A stretch of 64,000 nt of DNA from Imperialibacter sp963977595 (GTDB lineage: Bacteria; Bacteroidota; Bacteroidia; Cytophagales; Cyclobacteriaceae): NCBI RefSeq assembly GCF_048007035.1, contig NZ_CP180355.1, positions 6,200,001 to 6,264,000 on the forward strand, in the 5' to 3' direction. Below the pieces are notes generated by a model. It had not been told where the DNA came from, did no database searches, and was given only the letters and a program-made list of their open reading frames with translations. Positions 54,525 through 63,410 of this stretch are shown here, one piece after another (position 1 is the first letter of the stretch; the number at the start of each line of letters is the position of its first letter). Both the position numbers and the translations under genes were made by a program.

Positions 54525-54824
54525 ATGCAGAGAGGCGGAGCTATTTATATCTTGACCAATAAAAACAAAACCACTCTCTATGTTGGTGTAACCTCCGACC
54601 TGATTTCAAGACTAGCAGAGCACAAAATGATGAAGCATCCCAATAGCTTCACAGCAAGGTATAAACTGGAATTTCTCGTTTACTATGAGCTCTTTCATTC
54701 AATAGAAGAGGCAATTGCCAGAGAGAAGCAGCTCAAAGGCGGGTCGAGAATGAAGAAAGAGGAATTGATTAACAACTTCAATCCCGGTTGGAAAGATTTG
54801 AGCGATGAGTTAAACAGCTGGTAG
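54525..54824 (+). CDS. Small GIY-YIG nuclease-domain protein
   Basis: 99 residues. Starts GGAIYILTNKNKTTLYVGVTSDLISRLAEHK: the Y-I and Y-V-G pairs correspond to the GIY and YIG motifs, with the conserved Arg, and Glu60-region ELFHSIEEAIAREKQLKGG completing the family. A single-domain GIY-YIG protein of this type (URI-like) is often next to repeats in Bacteroidota. Its TAG stop runs straight into the next repeat copy, and another copy lies upstream. A near -7 box (TTATTTTG) precedes the ATG. Catalytic activity is likely but untested. Confidence 0.88.
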   Translation: MQRGGAIYILTNKNKTTLYVGVTSDLISRLAEHKMMKHPNSFTARYKLEFLVYYELFHSIEEAIAREKQLKGGSRMKKEELINNFNPGWKDLSDELNSW

Positions 54825-55066
54825 TCCGAAACAACAAACACCCCCCGCACGTCATTGCGCCTGTCCGACTGCTGGCGGGAGAGAGCAGGACAATGGCTCT
54901 CTATATGAACAATCGTTATGCGAATGCGGCAATCTTTGCCATTAGAACCACGCTCCGATTCAGCAAAGATTGCTTCGTCACTTTGTATGTGGTGCGCACA
55001 ATGTAAACCAATACTCGTTCCTCGCAATGACGGTCAAGTAAGTGTTAGCGTTTATTATGTCGGAGC
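54825..55066. repeat. Repeat copy A
   Basis: Bounded by CGTCATTGCG (54850-54859) and CTCGCAATGACGG (55021-55033), with the internal right arm AAGATTGCTTCGTC at 54966-54979 and a decayed left arm. Begins at the GIY-YIG stop codon. Confidence 0.75.
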
Positions 55067-55270
55067 AATAAACATCATTTTTACGTCATTGCGAGAAGCT
55101 CGTCAATTCATTGATTGTGTGCAAGAATTGTGTAGCGACGAAGCAATCTTGGTCGTTAGAAATGGCGCTCCGAAATGAGCAAGATTGCTTCGTCACTTTG
55201 GATGTGGTGCACATAATGTGAAAGCCAGCAGTTCCTCGCAATGACGGTCAAGGAAGTGTTAGCGTCATTT
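55067..55270. repeat. Repeat copy B, the most intact
   Basis: Outer inverted repeat CGTCATTGCGAG (55084-55095) with CTCGCAATGACG (55235-55246) and a perfect inner 14-bp inverted repeat GACGAAGCAATCTT (55137-55150) with AAGATTGCTTCGTC (55181-55194). Overall a long nested palindrome that could fold as RNA or as a single-stranded DNA hairpin. Lies just downstream of the molybdopterin gene. Confidence 0.8.
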
Positions 55271-55274
55271 ACCC

Positions 55275-57482
55275 CTACATCACCTCTATCTTCTCCGGCG
55301 TTTGATCGGCCGTGCTGAAAGGCGTGTGGTAGTAACGCTTACCTGTCGCTTTGTAAAGAGCGCTGGCCAACGCCCCTATTGCTGGAGGCAAACCTGGCTC
55401 GCCCAGTCCCGTCGGCTTGATCTCGTTCTCCACAAAGAACACCTCAATCTCCTCCGGCGCCTGGCTGTGCCTGATCAGCTGGTAGGTATTGAAGTTCTTG
55501 TGCACCGACGCCCCGTTCTCGAACGTCAGCTCGCTGTAGAGCGCATGGCCAATGCCATCGACCACGCCTCCCTGAATGATATTGACGGCGCCCTCTTTGT
55601 TGATCAAAATACCGCAATCCACAGCGCACCACACCTTTTTCACCTTGGGCTGGTTGTTCTCCATCACCACGTCCATGACCTGGGCCACGTAGGAGTTGTG
55701 GCAGAAGTAGGCAGCCACTCCACGGAACACGCCGGGCGTTTCCACACCCCAGTTGGCCTTTTCTTTCACAAGCTTCAGCACACCAGCATAGCGCTCGGCA
55801 TCGTATTCGTATTTTTCTCCTACCGGATTGGCAATGGCCTTGTCAAACAGTTCCAACCGGAAGTCAATCGGATCCTTACCTGCCAGCTCAGCCACCTCGT
55901 CGAGGAAGGACTGCTCCGCCCCTGCTGTAAAATGCGACCTCGGCGCCCGCCAGGCTCCCGTAGAAATGTTCGTCGATGAGCCAATGCTTTCAGCGGTGTA
56001 ATTCGGCACTGAGCCCGCAGGGAACCTGTTGGGGAAAACCGGGCCTTCTGGCAGCCCCGCCCCTCTCACCGAAAAGGCAATCAGGTTGTTGTTTTCGTCG
56101 AGGCCTGCTTTATACGTCGACCGGTAGGCTGGTCGATACGTGCCCTGGGTCATGTCGTCTTCCCGGGTATAAATCATCTTGATCGGCACTCCCATTTTCT
56201 TGGAGATCGCTGCCGCTTCCACCCCAAAGTGCACATACAGCCTGCGGCCAAAGCCACCGCCTATGCGGGTCATTTGCACTGAGATCTTCTCTGCAGGCAT
56301 GCCCAGCAGCTTGGCCACTGAGTCTTCCAGCGCCTTCGGCGTTTGGGTAGGCCCTGCCAGCTCCGCTCCATCGGCCGTCACGTTGGCGTAGAAGTTCATG
56401 GGCTCCATGGTAGCATGAGCAAGGAAGGGCGACGTATACGTTCGCTCGATCACTTTGGCAGCCGAGGCAAAGGCAGCCTCCGTGTCACCGTCTTTTCTGT
56501 TGCCGCCTACTTCGCCGTCTTTCAGCGTGTCCTTCAGGCGCTGCACATGCATGGCCGTGTTTTCTGGCTCCGTCACTGTTTCCCAGTTGGCTTTGAGCGC
56601 CTTCTTGGCCTTCATCAGCTGCCAGGTGGAGTCGCCCACAATGGCAATCAGGTTATTGAAGGCATTCACATCCGACCAGGCTGGCTCCGGTATGGTGGTG
56701 TCGATGATGAAAGCGTCCCTCACGCCATCCATCGCCTTGATTTCGTCCATGTTGAAGTCTTTCACCTTCATACCAAATGCAGGAGGGTGCTCGATCATGG
56801 CCAGCAGCATGCCTTCTTTTTTGAAGTCGATGCCGAACAGCGGTTTGCCCGTCACTATCTTGGGGCCTTCCACGTTCTTCTGGGCGGTGCCCAGCAGCTT
56901 GTAGTCCTTGGGTTCCTTCAGCGCTATTTCTTCGGGCACTTCAATGCCCACCGCCTTTGAAGCGATTTCGCCGTATCCTATCGTTCTCGTTCCCTTGATT
57001 TCTTTGATGATTCCATTGCTGGCGGTCAGGTCTTCCACCTTTACGCCCCACTCTTTGGCGGCGGCTTCCAGCAGCATCCTGCGGCCAGTGGCTCCGGCCA
57101 TGCGCAGGGCATCCCAGCCCAGCATAATGGAAAGGCTTCCTCCCGCAAACTGTGGATTTTTAAAAGCATCCTCATCGAGCATGCCTTGCTCCACCACCAC
57201 ATGGTCCCAGGCTACGTCCAGCTCCTCCGCCACTATCATGGGCATGGAGGTCATCACGTTCTGGCCTATCTCCGGATTGGGGTTGAAAATGGTCACCAGG
57301 CCTGTATCGCCTATTTTGATGTAGCCGTTGATTTTGAACCACTCGTTGGGCACGGCCACAAGGGGCTCCGACACCGGCGAGCACCGGGTGAGCCAACTAA
57401 AACCGATCATCAGTCCACCACCGGCGGCTGCCGAGGTCTTCAGAAATGATCTTCTGCCAAATTTCGTCCTTATTAAAGTCAT
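55275..57482 (-). CDS. Molybdopterin-binding large subunit, xanthine-dehydrogenase/IorB type
   Basis: 735 residues with a twin-arginine signal (RRSFLKTSAAAGGG, Arg10-Arg11), then a large aldehyde-oxidase-type molybdenum domain: GGSLSIMLGWD, TRIGGGFGRRLYVHFG, and GVVDGIGHALYSE, GLGEPGLPPAIGAL near the end. Belongs to the IorB-like group whose partner is a small 2Fe-2S protein (here 57495-57950). It oxidises an unknown aromatic or aldehyde substrate. Tat export implies the complex is assembled before crossing the inner membrane. The gene stop is next to repeat copy B. Confidence 0.9.
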   Translation of the reverse strand: MTLIRTKFGRRSFLKTSAAAGGGLMIGFSWLTRCSPVSEPLVAVPNEWFKINGYIKIGDTGLVTIFNPNPEIGQNVMTSMPMIVAEELDVAWDHVVVEQGMLDEDAFKNPQFAGGSLSIMLGWDALRMAGATGRRMLLEAAAKEWGVKVEDLTASNGIIKEIKGTRTIGYGEIASKAVGIEVPEEIALKEPKDYKLLGTAQKNVEGPKIVTGKPLFGIDFKKEGMLLAMIEHPPAFGMKVKDFNMDEIKAMDGVRDAFIIDTTIPEPAWSDVNAFNNLIAIVGDSTWQLMKAKKALKANWETVTEPENTAMHVQRLKDTLKDGEVGGNRKDGDTEAAFASAAKVIERTYTSPFLAHATMEPMNFYANVTADGAELAGPTQTPKALEDSVAKLLGMPAEKISVQMTRIGGGFGRRLYVHFGVEAAAISKKMGVPIKMIYTREDDMTQGTYRPAYRSTYKAGLDENNNLIAFSVRGAGLPEGPVFPNRFPAGSVPNYTAESIGSSTNISTGAWRAPRSHFTAGAEQSFLDEVAELAGKDPIDFRLELFDKAIANPVGEKYEYDAERYAGVLKLVKEKANWGVETPGVFRGVAAYFCHNSYVAQVMDVVMENNQPKVKKVWCAVDCGILINKEGAVNIIQGGVVDGIGHALYSELTFENGASVHKNFNTYQLIRHSQAPEEIEVFFVENEIKPTGLGEPGLPPAIGALASALYKATGKRYYHTPFSTADQTPEKIEVM

Positions 57483-57494
57483 AAGCTGATGGTT

Positions 57495-57950
57495 TTAGAG
57501 TGTTGAGGCAGTTTTCACGGCGGCTTTGATCCGAACATAGGTGCCGCAGCGGCAGATGTTGCCATTCATGGCCGATTCAATTTCTTCATCGGTGGGCTTC
57601 GGGTTGGAAGCCAGCAGCGCTGAGGCTGTCATGATCTGGCCCGCCTGGCAGTAGCCGCATTGGGGCACGTCGTGCTGCAGCCATGCTTGCTGCACCGGAT
57701 GGTCTCCGTTTTCGGAAAGGCCTTCAATGGTGGTGATTTTGTTGTCGCCTACGGCCGACACAGGCAGCTGGCACGAGCGGGTGGCGGCGCCATTCACGTG
57801 GATGGTGCAAGCGCCGCACTGGGCAATGCCGCAGCCGAACTTGGTGCCTACCAGGTCGAGATTGTCCCGCAGCACCCACAGCATGGGCGTAGCGGGGTCT
57901 ACATCCACCTGCTTTTGTTGTCCGTTAATCGTTAGTTTGAAAATTGCCAT
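57495..57950 (-). CDS. 2Fe-2S subunit of the molybdenum hydroxylase (IorA type)
   Basis: 151 residues with both [2Fe-2S] cysteine sets: the plant-ferredoxin-type KFGCGIAQCGACTIHV...SC and the C-terminal QCGYCQAGQ ... NICRCGTY. Electron-transfer partner of the molybdopterin subunit, 12 bp upstream of it. Together they make a two-subunit oxidoreductase like IorAB, without a separate FAD subunit in the window. Confidence 0.93.
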   Translation of the reverse strand: MAIFKLTINGQQKQVDVDPATPMLWVLRDNLDLVGTKFGCGIAQCGACTIHVNGAATRSCQLPVSAVGDNKITTIEGLSENGDHPVQQAWLQHDVPQCGYCQAGQIMTASALLASNPKPTDEEIESAMNGNICRCGTYVRIKAAVKTASTL

Positions 57951-58270
57951 CGGTAGTTTAGTTAGAGGGATAATGTTAAAGATAGCGTTATTTAGGTGGA
58001 AGTGAAAGTGAAATGTTGTTGTGGGTGGGGTGGCAGTGATGATTTGTCCTACACTCAGCCATATAATTATTGTGGGTATAGCTGGTAACTAGATAATCAA
58101 GGCATATACCTATCACCTACGTCAAAAACATCGGAAAATTGCACGCTTACTGCTTTTGAACACTACTTATCCAAATCGGACTTACGTATATAATAATTGA
58201 TATGTAGTAATAATATTGCTCCAATATTTCCAAAAGTTGATATCTTACAACTCCAATGCCATAAAACTTA
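57951..58270. other. Divergent gap between the hydroxylase and the ATPase gene
   Basis: 320 bases; the sequence changes from G+C-moderate to A+T-rich at about 58.05 kb, fitting the edge of an inserted module. The best promoter candidates are a partial TATCTTTA on the minus strand and TAATATTG (58211-58218) on the plus strand. No direct repeats flank the edge that I could detect. Confidence 0.4.
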
Positions 58271-60220
58271 ATGGACAATCAAAATATCACTGCAGATTTC
58301 GCAGACCAATTAAAGCGAAAAAAGGAAACTGGCGAGATATCAGAAGCAACGTTGGCAACCAGCGATAGAGTTCTGGCAAGAATCACTGATGGTATATATA
58401 GGCAGCCGTCCTCTGCACTTCGAGAGCTGATTTCAAATGCGTATGACGCAGATGCAACTGAAGTAGTTATTCAAACAGACGCACCTAAATTTGAGACCAT
58501 TACTGTTAGAGATAACGGTAATGGTATGACTCGTGAGGCACTCGCTAACCTAATTCACAATATTGGAGGTAGCATAAAGAGAACAGGAGTCGAAAATGGG
58601 TTTGGAGTTGTTGACAAGGACGACCCAACTTTAAGCCCAAGGTTCAAAAGAAAACTAATCGGGAAAATAGGAATCGGCCTTTTTGCTGTGTCCCAGCTCA
58701 CGCATCACTTTCAGATAATCACCAAGCGAAAAGGCGATGACTACAGGCTTTTTGCTGATATTATACTCAAAACTTATACAGAGGACAACTTAACGGATAT
58801 AAAAAATAGGTCAAGTAAAGAACCGCAAAAATTCGAGACCGGTAAGGCATTAGTAAAAACAGTTATCGACCCAAATTTAGATTCACACGGGACTGATATT
58901 GTTCTTTTACAACTAAAAAGCCATTCCAAGGATTTGCTGCGAAGCAGGGATCTATGGGAGCGAGTATTATCGCCCGATAACGAAAATGAAGAGGAGCCAG
59001 CCCATGAGCCGACATTCCATATCGGAAAGATCAATCTATCAGATGGTACTACCATTGAAAAGGATGCAAAATTACCTTGGAATTTTCTTGATAACAATTC
59101 TGGCAGAAGATTTGAAGAATTGGTAAAATCCGTTGTCAGTCAAGGTTTGCTCAACTCATCTAATCCAAAACTTGAAGATATTTTCGACAATTATTTTAAC
59201 ACCATATGGACGCTAGCTTTGTCAGCCCCTCTTCCTTATGTTGAAATACATCCGTTCGATATCACTAAACGTGATGACATTAGAGCGTTTCTACTCTCAA
59301 ATGCGCAAAAAGGCCAAGTAAAAGAAATAGACCTAAAAAATGGAAAGGCAATTCGTGAGGCCATAGCTTTAGAAGCAGGGACTCCTGCTGGCAATGATTT
59401 TAAGGTGGTATTTGATGATATTGAACTAAAAAGGCCAATCCTATTTAAATACTTACCTCAAAGCGATCACGCAATAAAGCGGCCTCTAATTTTCATCGGA
59501 AAGTGCTCTCCAGATCTCAGCAGTATCCCGGAGAATATAAGGGGTGGCAATTTATCCTTTGAGGCATATCTTTTTTGGAATTCTAAGATTGTGCCGGTAG
59601 AACATAGAGGAGTTCTATTGAGAGTTCACAACGCATCTGGTGCGCTTTTTGATGAAACTTTTTTAAAATATCAGGTTTCGGAACAAACTCGCCTACGACA
59701 AATAACCGCTGAAATATTCGTTAAGGAGGGCCTGGATGCCGCCCTAAACATTGATAGAGAATCATTCAATTTTGCACACCCTCATTACCAATTTATTACA
59801 AAATGGTTACACAGAGCGTTAAGGCAATTTACCAATAAGCACAAGGCGATAGGTAGCGAAATTAGAAACCAAAAGAGATCTGACCAAATTGAAGTTCAAA
59901 AGTCTAGAGTGGCGTCAATAGCTGAAACACAATGGCTTACACAAAAAAAGAATGATGAAGAAACACCGGCGGTTGAGTTTGTAGCAAAAAGTGAAGTAGA
60001 TGAGCAACGAGCAAAAGGGAAGAAAGCTTATGTAATTGAAAAAGTTATCCCTGAATACGTCCTTAAATCAAAGGGACAAAACAGAGAGTTGAGAGAGCAA
60101 AAAATACAAGCACTTGTTACTGTTCTTGACGCCTTTGGTTTGCTAGATGATATGCCGTTCGAACGACAAGAAAAATTGATTCACTCCATCGCTGACTTAT
60201 TTCTAGGAGAAGATGAATAG
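58271..60220 (+). CDS. GHKL (Hsp90/MutL/MORC-type) ATPase
   Basis: 649 residues. The Bergerat ATP-binding fold is intact: N box with Glu52, Asn56 and Asp59 in ALRELISNAYDADA; G1 box DNGNGM (Asp81, Gly83, Gly85); G2 box GKIGIGLFAV (131-140). The rest (about 260-600) has no recognised domain, and the C-terminal 60 residues are helical and charged. GHKL ATPases of this MORC-like kind have been noted next to restriction-modification genes in bacteria. It overlaps the next gene by 8 bp. Its codon use and A+T richness differ from neighbours, suggesting transfer. Confidence 0.87.
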   Translation: MDNQNITADFADQLKRKKETGEISEATLATSDRVLARITDGIYRQPSSALRELISNAYDADATEVVIQTDAPKFETITVRDNGNGMTREALANLIHNIGGSIKRTGVENGFGVVDKDDPTLSPRFKRKLIGKIGIGLFAVSQLTHHFQIITKRKGDDYRLFADIILKTYTEDNLTDIKNRSSKEPQKFETGKALVKTVIDPNLDSHGTDIVLLQLKSHSKDLLRSRDLWERVLSPDNENEEEPAHEPTFHIGKINLSDGTTIEKDAKLPWNFLDNNSGRRFEELVKSVVSQGLLNSSNPKLEDIFDNYFNTIWTLALSAPLPYVEIHPFDITKRDDIRAFLLSNAQKGQVKEIDLKNGKAIREAIALEAGTPAGNDFKVVFDDIELKRPILFKYLPQSDHAIKRPLIFIGKCSPDLSSIPENIRGGNLSFEAYLFWNSKIVPVEHRGVLLRVHNASGALFDETFLKYQVSEQTRLRQITAEIFVKEGLDAALNIDRESFNFAHPHYQFITKWLHRALRQFTNKHKAIGSEIRNQKRSDQIEVQKSRVASIAETQWLTQKKNDEETPAVEFVAKSEVDEQRAKGKKAYVIEKVIPEYVLKSKGQNRELREQKIQALVTVLDAFGLLDDMPFERQEKLIHSIADLFLGEDE

Positions 60221-61475
60221 CAGTAGCGAGGAAAACGAAGGTAAAGACTTGCTTGACGAGATCTATGGTGAAGTCCCGGCCCACTCTCTAGATTCTGTGC
60301 GAGAATTTAAGCCATGGCATCATCCAAGGAAACACTGGGTTAGAATAAACCAACTTTGTAAACTAGCCAGAGCATTGGTCAGAGAGTCTCACTTTCCTAA
60401 CAACGTATTTACTTACCTTACCCTACCAGGAGAAGAGCTTATTGACATTCAATCTTTGGAAGGAACTATTACAGGTGGATCAGAGGAAATTCTTGATGTG
60501 CACGCTGTAGAGGGCATATTTAATTCTACAAACGATGAATATCTGAAATTGAAATATATTGGCTTTAATGGCTTTGGAAACAACCCAAAAAAAAGAGCTG
60601 CTCTTGAATTAGCCAAAAGTATTGTTAATGACAGTGTCAGAATACATAACGGCTCCAGAATAGAAAATGAACTTGTTCAAGCGATTGCAAACAAAAAATC
60701 AAAATCCTATCAACTAGTAAGAAATCACGGCCCGTACAATGTCATTAATCTAGACTTGTGCGGATCAATTGCCGATACAGCACCTGGATCGAGCAACAGC
60801 TACTTCCAGGCTCTTGTGGAACTTTTGGAAATTCAGAGAGACCACATGGCGCAGCCCTTCTTGTTATTAATTGCTACAAGAACTCATCCATCGGATATTG
60901 AAAAGGAAGCTTTAAGTCGAATCACCGACGTATACAGTTCGAATCTCCGAAGCCGAGAATTTAGAGGAGTCTTTGAAGAAATGATAAAGGAAAGAGCCGA
61001 GATATTGCTTGCCAAAATTCAAAAAGGAGAAGAAGTCTCTCAAGATGTCCTCAACAAAGTTTTTGGGGTGGGGATTGGGAAGTGGCTGTTGCACCTAATG
61101 AAACCTACAACTCCTTACTGGGATGTGTTTTTGGAAGACATTTGCTGCTATTCAATCGGCGATTCAGAAAAGGATAATATGTTATCCTTAGCTTTCAAGT
61201 TTGTTAAAGTCAAGCAACCAATCAAGGATGATTATGGTATAACTAAGCAACAGGAAATAGAAAACCATATGGTTACTGAGAGTGTCCTCGCTCAAAAAAT
61301 GCTTGAAAAATCCAAGTCGATAGTCAATGTTGACGACCTTCTAGGTGCCAGCCCAGAAACCAGAAATAAAATCATAACCCGAGCAGGAAAGTTTCTAACA
61401 AAGTTTGGATATTCCGAGGAAGATTATCTGAAATGGGCAAATTCAAAATTTACTTCTATCCAAGGTGTAGCTTAG
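60213..61475 (+). CDS. Unrecognised protein of the GHKL-methylase module
   Basis: 420 residues, no signal or membrane helix. It looks like a degenerate Rossmann methyltransferase: NNVFTYLTLPGEELIDI could be a strand-loop-helix of motif I, LKYIGFNGFG a second strand, and VINLDLCGSIAD a motif IV-like strand ending in Asp. The remainder is helical and Lys/Glu-rich. I could not assign a family, and no nuclease motif (PD-D/ExK, HNH, GIY-YIG, PLD) is apparent. The gene begins inside the ATPase end and its stop overlaps the methylase stop by 20 bp. Confidence 0.75.
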   Translation: MNSSSEENEGKDLLDEIYGEVPAHSLDSVREFKPWHHPRKHWVRINQLCKLARALVRESHFPNNVFTYLTLPGEELIDIQSLEGTITGGSEEILDVHAVEGIFNSTNDEYLKLKYIGFNGFGNNPKKRAALELAKSIVNDSVRIHNGSRIENELVQAIANKKSKSYQLVRNHGPYNVINLDLCGSIADTAPGSSNSYFQALVELLEIQRDHMAQPFLLLIATRTHPSDIEKEALSRITDVYSSNLRSREFRGVFEEMIKERAEILLAKIQKGEEVSQDVLNKVFGVGIGKWLLHLMKPTTPYWDVFLEDICCYSIGDSEKDNMLSLAFKFVKVKQPIKDDYGITKQQEIENHMVTESVLAQKMLEKSKSIVNVDDLLGASPETRNKIITRAGKFLTKFGYSEEDYLKWANSKFTSIQGVA

Positions 61476-62523
61476 CTGTTATGGATCTCGCTATTACCTC
61501 AGATAAAGGAGGAGGCACAGCCTCGCTAACTTGGGTAAACTGCTGCGATAGATTCCCTTCCAGAACGTAGTCCCTTCCAAACCCTTGAAGAACCATCGCC
61601 TCATACACGCTTAGTCTTCTCTTACCAGAAGGATGTACATGAACTTCCCTATTCCCATATGCAACTGTTGGGCTTGGCTTGTCCCAAATAAGAGTACGAA
61701 AGCTTCTTCCGAATCCTCCCCCCGGCACCAAAGTTCCCTCATTGCGAAATTTTGCCGATTTTGGAGTCATGCACCAATGATTTGGGTGATAACTGATAGC
61801 CGCTTTGTTCGAACTGACATCAGCAAAGTGTACAGGCTCTGGTAAACCACCGATTGCCATTTTGACAGTTATTGGCTCCTTCTCATAGCCATCCAGTTTT
61901 AGAGGCAGCGAGATATCGACATTTCTATATAGCTTTCTGTTAAGACCTATCATGATTAATCTCTCACGGCTCTGAGGAATCCCAAAGTTTTTGGAATTAA
62001 GAACGAACGGAAACAAATTGAAACCGGCCTCTCGAAAACCACTTTTAATTTTTTCGAAAGTTGATGAGTGCTTCGATCCAATTAGTCCTTTAACATTTTC
62101 AAACACAAAAAAATGGACTGGGCTTCGATCATTTAGCTTCTTAAGTAAATTGGCATAAGAAAAAGACAGTGAATTACGTTCATCATTTATGTCTTGATGA
62201 ACATTTGACACGCTAAAACCCTGGCAAGGTGGTCCACCAATAATCCCAATAGGTCTAAACTCACTACCAAAAAGATTATCAAGTTTTTCTATTGTGATAT
62301 CCCTAACATCAATAACATGTCCGTTCTTGGCTGTTCTGTTCCTGTTATATGAGTCAATACTTGATTGGCGAATATCGAATGCAAGACCAACCTCATATTT
62401 ACTTCTCTCAAATCCGATATCTAATCCGCCGATCCCGCAGAACAAACTGAGTAAGAGTGGTTTAGAAAAAATTTGAGTTTCAACCATAGACTGCATTCGC
62501 AAAGTTAATAAAGTATCGTCCAT
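61456..62523 (-). CDS. C5-cytosine DNA methyltransferase
   Basis: 355 residues. Motif I LFCGIGGLDIGFE (28-39), motif IV with catalytic Cys100 in GGPPCQGFS, motif VI FENVKGL (Glu142-Asn143-Val144), motif VIII PQSRERLIMIG, and motif IX/X PSPTVAYGN and AVPPPLSEV. All ten family motifs are present in the right order, so it is likely active. Target not predictable from sequence. It is opposite in strand to the ATPase genes and overlaps their end, which suggests a self-protecting methylase of an R-M or defence system. Confidence 0.95.
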   Translation of the reverse strand: MDDTLLTLRMQSMVETQIFSKPLLLSLFCGIGGLDIGFERSKYEVGLAFDIRQSSIDSYNRNRTAKNGHVIDVRDITIEKLDNLFGSEFRPIGIIGGPPCQGFSVSNVHQDINDERNSLSFSYANLLKKLNDRSPVHFFVFENVKGLIGSKHSSTFEKIKSGFREAGFNLFPFVLNSKNFGIPQSRERLIMIGLNRKLYRNVDISLPLKLDGYEKEPITVKMAIGGLPEPVHFADVSSNKAAISYHPNHWCMTPKSAKFRNEGTLVPGGGFGRSFRTLIWDKPSPTVAYGNREVHVHPSGKRRLSVYEAMVLQGFGRDYVLEGNLSQQFTQVSEAVPPPLSEVIARSITAKLHLG

Positions 62524-63410
62524 TTAAGGACAAAAATCTGTCCATTTGTGGCCAACTAATTTGAGTACAAAACCTTCCTACTGTTCGATATGTCAGCCTG
62601 TGGATGTTAAACCGGGAATAACTTTCGATCTCTGATCGTCTAATCCAGGCCCCTTCTTCCACACTTCCACATTGGCAAACAGGTAATCGCCATCTCATCT
62701 CAAATGCACGGCATAGGTACCCCGATCTGAAAAAGTGTGCTCGATTTTAAAAAGCCCGTCAGGCTAGGGACTGCGGAGGGCAGCAGCAAAGACTACAAAA
62801 GTTTTGTCTGTTGACCGAAAGACCTACTGGCTGGCAGCGGGGCCAAAAAAACCTGCATTGGCTGTGCTACTAAACTTTTGTAGTCTGTCAGCCCTGGCCA
62901 ACTACTCTGAGCAGGAAACCTTGTCTCACTACCAGTGAAGCGCTTGTCTGGGCAGGTGTTGAGCCCTTATCCCGGTACCTGTTAAGCCCTTATGACATAG
63001 GTAGTAAAGGCGTTATTTCGTTCCGGTTAAGCGCTTATGGGAGGTCTAATAACGGCTTAACAGGAGGCTGCGGTGCGCAACAGAGGTAGTGAGTGGTGCG
63101 CAGCAAACGGGTTCGCTAAGGGCTGAGTGGAAACGGAGCGAAAAATAAGGTGATATGGCTCCTGTGTGTATAAATATACGAAAATCAAGCCAGTTTTGGA
63201 GAGAGAGTGTGTCGCTTTTCGGGATCCTGCCGGGTTGCTACCTGACGGCTGCCATCGTTATCGCCCTCCCCGCCGTTCCGACCCCTAACCGCTGTCGTTG
63301 CCCAGCCCCCCTCCCATTCTTGTCCTTTTATGACGCTTTGATGGCCTAGGCCGGAAGGTGAATGCGCCAGATCTTTGTCGCATCAAAAAACAGCCATTAG
63401 ACAAAAGATC
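62524..63410. other. Gap between the methylase gene and the esterase gene
   Basis: 887 bases without a convincing gene. It holds a perfect 14-bp inverted repeat (GACTACAAAAGTTT 62791-62804 with AAACTTTTGTAGTC 62872-62885, 67-nt spacer). Short related direct repeats GTTGAGCCCTTAT (62958-62970), GTTAAGCCCTTATG (62981-62994) and GTTAAGCGCTTATG (63026-63039) follow, with an opposite copy at 63048-63061. A 72-codon frame (62480-62698, minus) has no family likeness. Confidence 0.5.

Noticed and set aside
62480..62698. 72-codon frame on the minus strand overlapping the methylase start
   Set aside because: No family likeness, start codon unsupported, overlaps the methylase by 44 bp in another frame. 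A controller protein was considered but its sequence lacks a helix-turn-helix pattern.
62958..63061. Possible CRISPR array
   Set aside because: Repeats are only about 13-14 bp, few, imperfect and irregularly spaced.
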